The notes: generated by a model not told the origin, from the sequence alone. Counted from the first letter of the stretch, positions 28,834 through 38,292 are shown. The stretch: DNA of 64,000 nt from JALNZU01 sp964463695 (GCA_964463695.1 CAYXCZ010000005.1:62001-126000); one strand, 5' to 3'. Translations and numbers: made by a program.

Positions 28834-29289
28834 TCACTTCTTTATTGTCAATAAACTATTGAGTTGTTTGAAATTTGATATAGTCTGGTCGAGTTGACCC
28901 GGCTGCTCAAACAAGGTATAATAAGCCTCGAAACTACTGTGATACCTGGTTTTGCCATTAGCGACAACTTTTATACAATTTGCTGCTTTTTTGCAGTAAA
29001 AGGTGAGTGCATGACCAACGGGTTCATCTGTGTAAACGGCTCTGATTTCACTTTCCTGAATTTCTGATAGATTAAAAGAAATCTCAAAATCATCAATTGT
29101 ATCTTTCTCTGTAATGAAGCCATAGGTTGTGATATTAAACCAGGAAGATGAGTTCGGATTTCCCTTTAAATACTCATTTTCAACTTCTTGTATTACTGTC
29201 AATATCTTAAGGAGCTGCAGATCAGATTGTGCAGGAAGGTAAATACTCCAGAAAAGACTTAAGATTGCAGCTAAGCTAAAGGTTTTCAT
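28834..29289 (-). CDS. small exported protein, function unknown
   Basis: 151 residues with a signal peptide (MKTFSLAAILSLFWSIYLPAQ). The mature part has alternating hydrophobic residues suggesting beta structure, plus two cysteines (FYCKKAANCIKV) that could form a disulfide. I recognise no family. Its start overlaps the end of the upstream symporter gene by 14 bp, so it is translationally linked to the AGCS pair and may act in the same envelope process. Confidence 0.65.
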   Translation of the reverse strand: MKTFSLAAILSLFWSIYLPAQSDLQLLKILTVIQEVENEYLKGNPNSSSWFNITTYGFITEKDTIDDFEISFNLSEIQESEIRAVYTDEPVGHALTFYCKKAANCIKVVANGKTRYHSSFEAYYTLFEQPGQLDQTISNFKQLNSLLTIKK

Positions 29290-30973
29290 TTGTTTGATTT
29301 TCAGAGATGAGAGTGCCGTTTTTTAGACGATGCAAATAAGCGTTCAAATCGCTTTTTACTTCTCCGGCTAAAAAGAATAAGCCAAGCAGATTAGGAAACG
29401 CCATGCATAAAACCATCATGTCAGAAAAATCCATAACTGGCCCCAGACTGGACGATGTTCCAATGACAATACTTATCAAAAACAACAGATTGAACAGGTT
29501 ATCCGTAACCTTTCTAGATCCAAAAAGCCGTTCTCCCCAATTTCCAAAAAGATAATCAAAACCCTTTAATCCATAATAGCTCCAGGAGATCATTGTGCTG
29601 AATGCGAAAAGTGTAACTGCAATCAGTAAAACAAAAGGAAACCAGCTAATTGCCGAGCCATAGGCTGCCGATGTTAGCTGTACACCTTGCAAACCTGATT
29701 GTGTATCAACACCAGAAAAAATAATCACTAAAGCAGTCATTGTACAAATCACGATGGTATCAATAAATGGTTCGATCAATGATACAATACCCTCACTAAC
29801 AGGTTCTTTTGTTTTAGCAGTTGCATGAGCTATCGAGGCTGAACCTACGCCGGCTTCATTTGAAAATGCACCTCTCTGAAATCCAAAAATCAAAACTCCA
29901 ACAAAACCTCCTTTCATTGCATCAGCTGAAAAGGCTCCATTCCATATTGATGAAAAAGCATCATGAAGATTCCCAATGTTCATCCCAATAATTATTAATG
30001 AAGCAGCAACATATAATATTGCCATGAAAGGGACAATACGTGAGGTTACCTTTGCAATACTCTTTATGCCGCCAATAATTACCAAACCAACCAAAAGAGC
30101 CATGGCTATTCCATACCAAAATCCATCATCCTTGAGTGAGGGAAAGAAAATTGCCATTTGCTCAAAAGCTTGATTTGCCTGCAGCATATTACCTCCACCG
30201 ACCGATCCTCCAATAGCCATTAATGCAAACAAAAAAGCTAAAGTGACACCCAGTTTTGGAAAACCTTTTGCTGCCAGACCATACTTGAGATAGTACATTG
30301 CTCCACCCGAGACCTTTCCTGAAGCATCTATTCTTCGGTATTTTAACCCAAGAGTGCACTCAGCAAATTTCAGTGACATACCAAAAAAACCGGCCGCAAT
30401 CATCCAAATTGTTGCACCTGGACCTCCAATTGTTACCGCAACTGCCACTCCTGCAATATTTCCCATACCAACTGTTGCTGAAAGCGCAGTACTTAATGCC
30501 TGAAAATGTGATACTTCTCCAGGGTTAGCATGATTATCATACTTACCTGAAATAAGTTGCAACGCGTGCCAAAACCCCCTTAGATTTATAAACCGTAAAA
30601 AAAAAGTGAAGAATAAACCTCCTGCCATTAGCCAAACCACGATTAATTTCAAAGGCGCTTTTATGGGAGAGCCATTTGCATCAACTACTGCTTTTCCATT
30701 TTCGTCGTAAACCTGTGAATCATATAAACCAATAGCTTCGAAGGCATCCCAGAAAAGCACGTGTGATAACCCGTCAACAAACGGTGTAAAAGCTTGATTG
30801 ATACGCTCACTCATTGTATATGTTTCTGCTTTTGCAGATAAAGAATCTGCTTTTACCTGAGCGTTAACAATATATGAAGAACCTACAAAAATAAAGCACA
30901 AGATTAAAATGCGGCTGAAGCTAGTTATAGCATTCATAAGTGGGCTGATAGTTCGTTCGGATATGCCTTGCAT
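29276..30973 (-). CDS. alanine/glycine:cation symporter family protein (AGCS, long form)
   Basis: Inner-membrane Na+- or H+-coupled uptake of small neutral amino acids. The 565-residue product has the AGCS signatures STALSATVGMGNIAGVAVA (about 165-185), GGPGATIWMIAAG, QRGAFSNEAGVGSASIAHA (about 370-388) and SWSYYGLKGFDYLFG. Its N-terminus is about 100 residues longer than the usual AGCS protein. It starts with a hydrophobic segment followed by a polar stretch (KADSLSAKAETY, and DENGKAVVDANGSP), which may be a periplasmic loop. An alternative start is at 30937. It follows a second AGCS gene after 11 bp in one operon. Confidence 0.88.
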   Translation of the reverse strand: MQGISERTISPLMNAITSFSRILILCFIFVGSSYIVNAQVKADSLSAKAETYTMSERINQAFTPFVDGLSHVLFWDAFEAIGLYDSQVYDENGKAVVDANGSPIKAPLKLIVVWLMAGGLFFTFFLRFINLRGFWHALQLISGKYDNHANPGEVSHFQALSTALSATVGMGNIAGVAVAVTIGGPGATIWMIAAGFFGMSLKFAECTLGLKYRRIDASGKVSGGAMYYLKYGLAAKGFPKLGVTLAFLFALMAIGGSVGGGNMLQANQAFEQMAIFFPSLKDDGFWYGIAMALLVGLVIIGGIKSIAKVTSRIVPFMAILYVAASLIIIGMNIGNLHDAFSSIWNGAFSADAMKGGFVGVLIFGFQRGAFSNEAGVGSASIAHATAKTKEPVSEGIVSLIEPFIDTIVICTMTALVIIFSGVDTQSGLQGVQLTSAAYGSAISWFPFVLLIAVTLFAFSTMISWSYYGLKGFDYLFGNWGERLFGSRKVTDNLFNLLFLISIVIGTSSSLGPVMDFSDMMVLCMAFPNLLGLFFLAGEVKSDLNAYLHRLKNGTLISENQTNENL

Positions 30974-30984
30974 TGTTAAAACGA

Positions 30985-32379
30985 CTATTTCTTAATTTCT
31001 TCCATAGCCTTAAAATACTCCTTAGTTTCTTTAACTACTACCCCTGAAAGCAGCAGCAAGGCGATAAGGTTAGGTATTGTCATAAAGGTGATAACCATAT
31101 CCACAAAATGCCAAACGATATCAAGTCCCCAAATTGCTCCAAAAAAAACAAATAGCCCATAAAGGTATAAAAACGGTTTAACAGCCTTTTCTCCAATAAG
31201 GTAAATAGCAGCCCTTGAACCATAATATGACCAACTGATAATGGTAGAAAACGCAAACAGCAGCAAACCGAATGAGATGATATGACCTCCCATTCCATCA
31301 ATTCCAAACCGGTGCAGACCTATATTCATTGCATCGACAGTCATCCCTACACCCTTAGCGCCTGTTTGCCAGGAATCAGTAACAATAATCATCATAGCTG
31401 TCATTGTGCATATCACGATTGTGTCAATCAAAGGTTCCAGCAGCGATACAACACCTTCCCGTGCAGGATATTTCGTTCGGGCCGCGGCATGAGCTATAGG
31501 TGCTGATCCTTGTCCGGCTTCGTTACTGAATAATCCCCTGCGCACACCCCAAATCATCGTCATGATAATGGTTGAGCCCACAAATCCTCCGGTAGCTGCT
31601 GTACCATTAAAAGCACCCGAAATAATGCTATGAAAAGCTGCAGGTAATTTGTCGTATTCAGCAATAAGCACTAAAAGTGTTGCTCCAACATAAACAATTG
31701 CCATAAAAGGAACTAGTCCGGCTGTAACATCCCCTATTCGTTTTAATCCTCCAATTATAACCATTAGTACCAATACTGTAATTATTACTCCTGAAATCCA
31801 GGTAGGTATGTTGTAAGCAGTAAACATTGCATCCGACATGGAATTGGATTGCGCCATATTTCCGGTGCCCAACGAACATAAAATGGTAGCTGAAGCAAAA
31901 ATCAGTGCCAGTATTTTAGCCCACTTTCCCAACTTATCCTTTAATCCATATTCCATATAATACATTGGGCCACCTGAAACTGTTCCGTCACTATTAAAGC
32001 GACGAAATTTCTGAGCCAGAGTAACTTCTGAATATTTTAACATCATACCAAGAAACCCGGTAACCCAAATCCAGAATACTGACCCTGGTCCACCCAAATA
32101 GATTGCCATTGCAACACCAACAATATTTCCAGTTCCAACTGTTGCTGATAATGCTGTTGTAAGCGCTTTGAAGTGATTTACATCACCAGCTGTTCCTTTT
32201 GAGTCATAATGTCCTGAAACAACTTTTATGGCATGTGGTATCTTCGTAATATTAATGAACCTGAGCCGAAACGCAAACCAAATACCAGTAGGTATCAACA
32301 AGAAAAGAATTAAATAACCACCAATATAGTTGTTATAAGCTTGAATAGCCTGATCAATTAAGGTTAAAAAATCATTCAT
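30985..32379 (-). CDS. alanine/glycine:cation symporter family protein (AGCS)
   Basis: 464-residue, normal-length member of the sodium:alanine symporter family, with about 10 membrane segments. Signatures are TTALSATVGTGNIVGVAMA (about 68-86), GGPGSVFWIWVTGFLGM, RRGLFSNEAGQGSAPIAHA (about 278-296) and ISWSYYGSRAAIYLIG. It is the first gene of an operon with the longer AGCS paralogue. The two sequences differ enough that they are not a recent duplication, so they may carry different amino acids. Confidence 0.9.
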   Translation of the reverse strand: MNDFLTLIDQAIQAYNNYIGGYLILFLLIPTGIWFAFRLRFINITKIPHAIKVVSGHYDSKGTAGDVNHFKALTTALSATVGTGNIVGVAMAIYLGGPGSVFWIWVTGFLGMMLKYSEVTLAQKFRRFNSDGTVSGGPMYYMEYGLKDKLGKWAKILALIFASATILCSLGTGNMAQSNSMSDAMFTAYNIPTWISGVIITVLVLMVIIGGLKRIGDVTAGLVPFMAIVYVGATLLVLIAEYDKLPAAFHSIISGAFNGTAATGGFVGSTIIMTMIWGVRRGLFSNEAGQGSAPIAHAAARTKYPAREGVVSLLEPLIDTIVICTMTAMMIIVTDSWQTGAKGVGMTVDAMNIGLHRFGIDGMGGHIISFGLLLFAFSTIISWSYYGSRAAIYLIGEKAVKPFLYLYGLFVFFGAIWGLDIVWHFVDMVITFMTIPNLIALLLLSGVVVKETKEYFKAMEEIKK

Positions 32380-32545
32380 ATTAGTTAATTTTTGCGCAAT
32401 GATTTGTAGTTACAGCTGATTTTCAACTGCTGGAGAAAAGTGATCTTCAAAGCACAAATATTAAAAAAATGAATTTCAACGACAAACAAAAAGAAACAAA
32501 CTCAAAATAAAATTTGTATTTATTTGAAAATCAACGGATAATCAA

Positions 32546-33832
32546 TCAGACATTTTCTCCAATTTCTGATCGAATCAGCAACTGTCCGATGCGACATTCC
32601 AGGCAACGCTTTGGATTGCAATAGTTTTTCCTCAAGTGAAGTAAAGCCTGTGATTGCAAGGCATGTGTTGAGTTGACTCCAAGTGCAGAAAATTTTCTAA
32701 TAATCTCGTTGTTCTCAGCATCAAGGGTCTCCAGCAACATGAGTGCCTTTTCCTTATGTGTTTCATTCGCGTGATAGATGCCATAAGCAAACAACACCTG
32801 CACAATTGTATTTATTAAAATCAAATCCACAGCATCCTGCCCAAGGTGCTTGCGGTTTCCAGGTGTATATTTTTCGAACTGAAAATGATTATCCCAATAT
32901 TCCGAAGCAGAAACATCAAAAAGTGCTTTTATTTCCTCAATAGAATTTGCATCAATAATTCTGGAAAAAACCCGTTGACTTTTGTTAATCAAAGCCGCCA
33001 TCTGTGCGATTCGAATGGTTGGAAAGTTTGACGGACGCATGCGCATAAAACGCCACTGCTCAGGATTCATTTGACTTAACTCATACTTCTTTTGAAGAAA
33101 CCCGAATTCTTTTTTCAGTTTTGCCGGGTAATCATCAATAAACGGTTGGTGAAGAAATCCCGCAACACCAAAAAGCAATGCTTCCAATTGAAATACCTGA
33201 TCGCTATGACGCAGTAAAAGCTGAAATGGAAGCATTCGCCCCAGCTGCAAAAAGGGTTCATCGTTAACCTTAAACCCAAAATTGGTCATCAATCTACGGT
33301 AAAGTGTTTCTTCCCAGTCACTTCCCGTTTGATCAAACATCTGCAAAACCTCTTCAACTTTGTACTCCAATCGTTCAACAATCATTCTGTCAAGCCATGA
33401 AAGCCAGGTAAACCGCTGAACTCTTGTTACTGACTTTTGACAGGCTATCCAGGTTTTGCTGTCGATGAAAGTGCGGTAGCGCAGCAATAAATTTTCATCA
33501 AAAAACCCTTTGAGCTGAATGGTGGGGATTAAATGCCCAGTTGTTGTATAAGTTGCCTTATCAGACTGATATACAACATGTAATATAACATTATCATATC
33601 CTTTATCAGCATTATGACGATGCGAGTACCAATCAGAGGCATTCACATGTAACTCCACATTACCGGCCCATACAGCATCTCCAATCCTGATGCGGGCATT
33701 TAAAAAGTCGGGGCCTGCATTGGTGTTTCGTATCCCTGGATACATAACTTCAACTTCTTGACCATCAGTGGTAATTAATCCAGAACTTAGTAATCGGTTC
33801 TCCCAAATGTAACTTAAAAATATTTCCTTCAT
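32546..33832 (-). CDS. DUF2851 family protein
   Basis: 428-residue member of a family largely confined to Bacteroidota. The family's conserved N-terminus is visible: FLSYIWENRLL, then GIRNTNAGPDFLNARIRIG and GNVELHVNASDWYSHRH (residues about 30-75), with conserved Asp, Glu and His that look like an active or metal site. Four cysteines cluster at the C-terminus (NYCNPKRCLECRIG). The region around GPDF...E resembles a nuclease core, but the function is not established. Monocistronic. Confidence 0.85.
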   Translation of the reverse strand: MKEIFLSYIWENRLLSSGLITTDGQEVEVMYPGIRNTNAGPDFLNARIRIGDAVWAGNVELHVNASDWYSHRHNADKGYDNVILHVVYQSDKATYTTTGHLIPTIQLKGFFDENLLLRYRTFIDSKTWIACQKSVTRVQRFTWLSWLDRMIVERLEYKVEEVLQMFDQTGSDWEETLYRRLMTNFGFKVNDEPFLQLGRMLPFQLLLRHSDQVFQLEALLFGVAGFLHQPFIDDYPAKLKKEFGFLQKKYELSQMNPEQWRFMRMRPSNFPTIRIAQMAALINKSQRVFSRIIDANSIEEIKALFDVSASEYWDNHFQFEKYTPGNRKHLGQDAVDLILINTIVQVLFAYGIYHANETHKEKALMLLETLDAENNEIIRKFSALGVNSTHALQSQALLHLRKNYCNPKRCLECRIGQLLIRSEIGENV

Positions 33833-34018
33833 CTGTTGGTAGATTCATGATATTGTTTGTAAAAATAATCTGCTTTTAAATGCACTTAAATACTTTGCAA
33901 AAAAAATTGTTTTAAACAACCACGAGGGAGTAAACTGAAAAAAAACATAAACTAAATAATTGGCTACATGAACTTTAGGAATAAAAAATGAAATGAGTAT
34001 AAAAACATTTCTTAACAA

Positions 34019-34050
34019 TTTGCTAAAAAGCCTGAAAATGTCTACTTTTG
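34019..34050 (+). promoter_or_regulatory. promoter of the zapA operon
   Basis: The -33 TTTG (34019-34022) and -7 TACTTTTG (34043-34050) are separated by 20 bp, and the start codon follows 29 bp later. Confidence 0.7.
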
Positions 34051-34079
34051 TTGATTGATCTTAAACAGCAGTTTAAATA

Positions 34080-34367
34080 ATGTCGGACACGCGCATCCTA
34101 GTAGCAGGTTTGGAATATAAAATCAGGAAGCTGATTGAGGAAAACCTTCGGCTCAAGAAAAGCGAACAAGAGCACGAACAACTGATTCATTCTTTAAGCG
34201 AAAAGGTTGAGGTCATGGAAAGAAATATTTTTGAATTAACTGAACAACTAAATAAAAAAATTATCGCTGATGCGTTTAACAGCGAGCAAGAAATTGAAGA
34301 AGGAAGAAAACGTATCCAAGTTTTAATGCGGGAAATAGAACATTGTATTACTTTAGTAAACAAGTGA
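34080..34367 (+). CDS. small coiled-coil protein upstream of zapA
   Basis: 95 residues predicted to be almost entirely alpha-helical coiled coil (heptads across about 10-85, e.g. KIRKLIEENLRLKKSEQEH and LSEKVEVMERNIFELTEQL). It has no signal or membrane segment. It lies 22 bp upstream of zapA under a common promoter, so a role in the division ring with ZapA is likely. By analogy it could act like the coiled-coil partner ZapB, but there is no sequence evidence for homology. Confidence 0.75.
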   Translation: MSDTRILVAGLEYKIRKLIEENLRLKKSEQEHEQLIHSLSEKVEVMERNIFELTEQLNKKIIADAFNSEQEIEEGRKRIQVLMREIEHCITLVNK

Positions 34368-34389
34368 TTAAAAGTATATAAACCAAAAG

Positions 34390-34680
34390 ATGGACGACAT
34401 TACGATCAATATCAATATAGCTGACCGACCCTATCGCCTCACAATTACACGTGAGGAAGAAGAGAGAGTGCGCAAGGCTGCTGATATAATTAACGATCGT
34501 ATAAGGAATTACGCACAAAGCTATGCCTACAAAGACAGACAGGACCTGTTAGCGATGGCAGCACTGCAATATGCCACATCATCCCTTTTGTTTGAGTCGG
34601 AAGTTGCTTTTCGCGACAACCATCTCACTGAGAAATTGACGGAAATGGATCAATTGCTGAGTAATCATTTAAAATCCTGA
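34390..34680 (+). CDS. zapA: cell division protein ZapA
   Basis: Cytoplasmic FtsZ-ring bundling protein. The 96-residue length and the N-terminal signature ITININIADRPYRLTI followed by EERVRKAADIINDRI are typical. A C-terminal helix (about 50-95) forms the tetramer coiled coil. It is encoded between a small coiled-coil gene and a 6S RNA candidate; zapA followed by 6S RNA is also the order in E. coli. Confidence 0.9.
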   Translation: MDDITININIADRPYRLTITREEEERVRKAADIINDRIRNYAQSYAYKDRQDLLAMAALQYATSSLLFESEVAFRDNHLTEKLTEMDQLLSNHLKS

Positions 34681-34716
34681 AATAATCGAAGTTCAAAAGC
34701 GTTCTTTGAAAAAGAT

Positions 34717-34908
34717 AATACCCGCCGTATTCAACAGATTGTAAACTCAACATTACAAATGTACCGGGATCGCTCTTGGTTGAGAAAACAGGCCTTATTC
34801 CTTAGGGAAGTCTGCATTGCAGGCCATTGGACGTTTGATCAGCGAGGCGCCTAAAACGTGTCGTAGAGGAGTTTACGTACTCCTTGAGCACTGGTGGGTA
34901 TTTTTTTT
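34717..34908 (+). ncRNA. ssrS: 6S RNA candidate
   Basis: A gene-free segment of about 190 nt between zapA and rny has the 6S layout. AATACCC (34717-34723) pairs with GGGTATT (34896-34902) as a closing stem, followed directly by eight T residues as terminator. The 3' strand of the central bubble holds the small hairpin AGGAGT/ACTCCT (34867-34872 with 34879-34884). TCGCT and AGCGA pair further in, and CTGC-ATT-GCAG forms a compact hairpin. 6S RNA mimics open promoter DNA and sequesters RNA polymerase. Length, end structure and zapA linkage agree; homology was not computed. Confidence 0.72.
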
Positions 34909-34947
34909 AACCTTCTTCCATTATTAACTTAATAACGAAAAAATGAT

Positions 34948-36516
34948 ATGGAAGGAATCATCATTTATGCTGTCTTGCTTTTTGCGGGCGGTATAGCAGG
35001 AGGTGTATTAACAGCAACTGTACTTCGAAAAGCAATTCTCAAAAAAAGTGAAGCATTGCTCGAGGAGACCAAGGAAAAATCTGAAGTCATCAAAAAAGAG
35101 AAGATGCTTCAGGCCAAAGAAAAGTTTCTGCAACTCAAAGCTGAACATGATAAAGTAACGGGAGAAAAAACCCGTGAAATACAAAAAGCAGAAAATAAAA
35201 ATCAACAACGGGAACAAGCTCTTAACCAAAAATTTGAAGAGTTTAACCGCAAGCAAAAAGAGTATCAGCAACAAAAGCAAGTGCTTACTGACCAAACTGC
35301 CCTCGTTACAAAACGACAGGAAGAAATGGAGAAGCTAAAAGAAGAGCTATCCAAAGTTCAGGAACAACACTTAAAGCAGCTTGAACATATCTCAGGACTA
35401 TCAGCAAACGAAGCAAAAGAACAGCTGATCGAAGGCCTGAAAGAGGAAGCAAGAGCAGAAGCAATGATTTACATCAAAGAAATCACTGAAGAAGCAAAAA
35501 TGACCGCAGCTTCAGATGCCCGAAAAATTGTTGTTGAAACCATACAACGTACTGCTGCTGAACATACTATTGAAAACACTGTCACTGTTTTCAATATTGA
35601 AAGTGACGAAATTAAAGGTCGTATTATAGGTCGTGAAGGCCGAAATATTCGTGCTTTGGAGGCTTTGACAGGCGTTGAAATAATTATTGATGACAGTCCG
35701 GATGCAATCCTGCTTTCCGGTTTCGACCCTGTGAGACGTGAGATTGCGCGACTATCGCTGCATAAACTTGTTACAGATGGACGTATTCATCCAGCCCGTA
35801 TCGAAGAAGTGGTAACTAAAACCGAGAAGCAAATAGAGCAGGAAATAATTGAAACAGGTAAACGTACAGTTATTGATCTGGGAATTCATAACCTGCATCC
35901 TGATTTGATAAAAATGGTTGGGAGAATGAAATATCGTTCTTCCTATGGCCAAAACCTGCTTCAACACTCTATTGAAGTTGCAAAACTGAGTGCTACAATG
36001 GCTGCTGAGCTGGGACTAAATGTTAAAACAGCTAAACGGGCAGGACTCCTTCATGATATCGGTAAAATAGCAGAAACAAACGAGGCTGAATTACCACATG
36101 CTATCTTAGGGATGAAAATTGCCGAAAAATTCAAAGAAAAACCTGACGTTTGCAATGCTATCGGCGCGCATCATGATGAGATTGAAATGGAAACACTTAT
36201 TGCACCAATTGTGCAGGTTTGTGATGCCATTTCCGGGGCAAGACCAGGTGCTCGTCGTGAAGTGGTTGAGGCATACATTCAACGCCTTAAAAAACTTGAA
36301 GAAATGGCGCTTGCTTATGATGGTGTTGTTAAAACATATGCCATTCAAGCCGGCCGAGAATTACGTGTGATTGTTGGCGCTGATCAAATCTCCGATTCCG
36401 ATGCTGATAAGCTGGCTTTTGACCTATCCAAAAAAATCCAAACTGAGATGACTTATCCGGGTCAGATAAAAATAACTGTAATACGCGAAACAAGAGCTGT
36501 TAGCTACGCAAAATAA
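34948..36516 (+). CDS. rny: ribonuclease Y
   Basis: Membrane-anchored endoribonuclease that starts mRNA decay. 522 residues: an N-terminal transmembrane anchor (about 3-25), a long Lys/Glu/Gln-rich coiled coil (about 30-190), a KH domain with GRIIGREGRNIRALE (about 225-240), then an HD phosphohydrolase domain with LLHDIGK (about 368-374) and GAHHDEIE. Domain order and length are exactly those of RNase Y. It is preceded by the 6S RNA candidate and followed by a strong terminator. Confidence 0.95.
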   Translation: MEGIIIYAVLLFAGGIAGGVLTATVLRKAILKKSEALLEETKEKSEVIKKEKMLQAKEKFLQLKAEHDKVTGEKTREIQKAENKNQQREQALNQKFEEFNRKQKEYQQQKQVLTDQTALVTKRQEEMEKLKEELSKVQEQHLKQLEHISGLSANEAKEQLIEGLKEEARAEAMIYIKEITEEAKMTAASDARKIVVETIQRTAAEHTIENTVTVFNIESDEIKGRIIGREGRNIRALEALTGVEIIIDDSPDAILLSGFDPVRREIARLSLHKLVTDGRIHPARIEEVVTKTEKQIEQEIIETGKRTVIDLGIHNLHPDLIKMVGRMKYRSSYGQNLLQHSIEVAKLSATMAAELGLNVKTAKRAGLLHDIGKIAETNEAELPHAILGMKIAEKFKEKPDVCNAIGAHHDEIEMETLIAPIVQVCDAISGARPGARREVVEAYIQRLKKLEEMALAYDGVVKTYAIQAGRELRVIVGADQISDSDADKLAFDLSKKIQTEMTYPGQIKITVIRETRAVSYAK

Positions 36517-36540
36517 ACCGCTGCTTGTTATCAAACAAAA

Positions 36541-36576
36541 AACCACCCCTGCCTCTAAAGCTGGGGTGGTTTTTTA
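36541..36576 (+). terminator. intrinsic terminator of rny
   Basis: AACCACCCC (36541-36549) pairs with GGGGTGGTT (36563-36571) and is followed by a T-run; the preceding A-run makes it potentially bidirectional. Confidence 0.88.
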
Positions 36577-36722
36577 TTTCCACTTCATTGAAAGTATGCT
36601 AAGGCAAGATGAAATTTTAAGATATACCAAAATCTATTAAAAAAATCAGAATCGATTTGTTTAAAGGACAATCAGGTTAGCCTTGAATTTTAATCGGCTT
36701 GAAAGCGAAAAAGGATCAGAAC

Positions 36723-37247
36723 CTATTCATTCATTTTCTCAAATTCCCGAATCAATTCTTCAGGCGATTTTCCTAAATTTCGGATTGCATTGTTTGCATC
36801 GTCAGTAAACTCATTGTCGGGGAATTTTTCAATAAATACATTGTAATACCTGCGTGCAGAGGCGGTATCATTGAGTCTTGTGTCGTAAACGAACGCCTTC
36901 AGAAAAGTGCTCATTGCAATATGAGGATGTCCTGGATAATTTTCTATGAGCTTATCCAACAAAGCAAGAGTTAAGTGCCCTTCCCTCTGGTATAAGCTGA
37001 TATCAGCAGCTTTAAAAAGGAATTCAGCAGAAAGCGGATCAGCAGGAAGCGAATCAGCATATTGCTCATAAAGCTGCATAAGTTGCAAGGCGTCAGCTGA
37101 ATTATATTGACTTTCCTGTCCAAACAGTTTCGATTCAAGCAGTTCTATTTTTTCTTTGGTGGAAAGAACTTTTGCTTGTTTATTATTTTGACAAGAAATT
37201 GCTAAAATCAAGAACCCAAAAACAATAAAAACCTGTAGATATTTCAT
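36723..37247 (-). CDS. TPR-type lipoprotein
   Basis: 174 residues with a lipoprotein signal (lipobox ILAISC at about 14-19). Tetratricopeptide-like helices follow, with TPR-style FLFKAADISLYQREGHLTLALLDKL and ARRYYNVFIEKFPDNEFTDDA. It resembles the TPR part of BamD-like or tol-associated lipoproteins but is shorter, so the exact role is open. It is the last gene of a ruvX-def-TPR operon (10 bp after def). Confidence 0.75.
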   Translation of the reverse strand: MKYLQVFIVFGFLILAISCQNNKQAKVLSTKEKIELLESKLFGQESQYNSADALQLMQLYEQYADSLPADPLSAEFLFKAADISLYQREGHLTLALLDKLIENYPGHPHIAMSTFLKAFVYDTRLNDTASARRYYNVFIEKFPDNEFTDDANNAIRNLGKSPEELIREFEKMNE

Positions 37248-37257
37248 CTTTTCTAAA

Positions 37258-37830
37258 TTAACGTTGTTTCCTTCTTATTGCAGGGAAAATCATCCTGTAA
37301 TCTACATCCACTTTTCCTTCAGAAATGTCGCGCAGCTTGCCTTTCAGCAATATTTTTCTGAATGATGTCAAACGATCCACATACAATACTCCATCGATGT
37401 GATCATACTCATGCTGTATGACCCTTGCAATAAATCCTTCATATTTCTCAGTATGTTTTTGAAAATTTTCATCTACATAACTTATTAAAATACTGTCCTT
37501 TCTGGCCACATCTTCGCTCATTCCGGGAATACTCAAACAACCTTCCGACATCACTACTTCAGGATCTGACATTTCTTCAATATGTGCATTGATAAAAACC
37601 TTCTTGAATCCATTCGCTTCATCATGCTCGTCTGCATATGGAGTGGCATCAACTACAAACAACCTAATAGATTGATTTACCTGTGGTGCAGCCAATCCAA
37701 CTCCATTGGCATTGTACATGGTTTCCCACATGTCGCCGATGAGTTTGGATAGATTAGGATAGTCTGCTTCGATATCAACAGCCACCTTTTTAAGTGTTGG
37801 GTGACCATAAGCAACAATGGGTAAAATCAT
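37258..37830 (-). CDS. def: peptide deformylase
   Basis: Removes the N-formyl group from nascent proteins; Fe2+- or Zn2+-dependent. All three family motifs are present in the 190 residues: GVGLAAPQV (motif I, about 43-51), EGCLSIP (motif II, metal Cys) and QHEYDHIDG (motif III, HExxH metal site). The gene lies 1 bp from ruvX, so both are translated from one message. Confidence 0.95.
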   Translation of the reverse strand: MILPIVAYGHPTLKKVAVDIEADYPNLSKLIGDMWETMYNANGVGLAAPQVNQSIRLFVVDATPYADEHDEANGFKKVFINAHIEEMSDPEVVMSEGCLSIPGMSEDVARKDSILISYVDENFQKHTEKYEGFIARVIQHEYDHIDGVLYVDRLTSFRKILLKGKLRDISEGKVDVDYRMIFPAIRRKQR

Positions 37831-37831
37831 A

Positions 37832-38260
37832 TTAATTAAACTTCTTATTTTTTATAAATTCCATATATGATTGCAACATAATGGTTGCGCTAATTGTATC
37901 TATCAAGGCTTTGTCCTGGCGTCTTTTTTTACTCAATCCGGCATCAATCATACTCTGAAAAGCCATTCTGGAAGTGAAGCGTTCGTCGTAACGCTCAATT
38001 TGTTGTTCAGGAAAAAGCGCTTTCAATCTTCTTACAAAAGGTTCTACAAACCGGGATGAATCTGAAGCCATATTTTGCATGTCCTTAGGTTCGCCTACCA
38101 CGATGCAATCAACCTGTTCCTTTAACATGTATGATTGAATATAGCTGAGCAGATCTTTACTTGCAACTGTTTCCAATCCATTGGCAATGAGTTGAGAAGG
38201 ATCGGTTACAGCAATCCCGCTTCGCTTTTGACCATAATCAATTGCTAAAATACGCCCCAT
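37832..38260 (-). CDS. ruvX: RuvX/YqgF-family Holliday-junction resolvase-like nuclease
   Basis: RNase H-fold nuclease of the YqgF family, linked to pre-16S rRNA 5' maturation and to junction resolution. 142 residues from the ATG at 38260. It has ILAIDYGQKRSGIAVTD (catalytic Asp in AIDYG), IVVGEPKDM, and YDERFTSRMA near residue 100, and is normal length. A longer in-frame extension to 38356 is rejected because it runs over the -7 box at 38285-38292 and the promoter of divergent dapD. Confidence 0.9.
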   Translation of the reverse strand: MGRILAIDYGQKRSGIAVTDPSQLIANGLETVASKDLLSYIQSYMLKEQVDCIVVGEPKDMQNMASDSSRFVEPFVRRLKALFPEQQIERYDERFTSRMAFQSMIDAGLSKKRRQDKALIDTISATIMLQSYMEFIKNKKFN

Positions 38261-38284
38261 GTTTAAGTTTCTCGAATTAAGCGG

Positions 38285-38292
38285 CAAATTTA
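38285..38292 (-). promoter_or_regulatory. -7 box of the ruvX-def operon
   Basis: The minus strand reads TAAATTTG, an exact match 24 bp before the ruvX ATG. Confidence 0.5.

Noticed and set aside
29276..32379. Assembly duplication of the AGCS genes
   Set aside because: The two proteins differ in length and throughout their sequence, so they are genuine paralogues.
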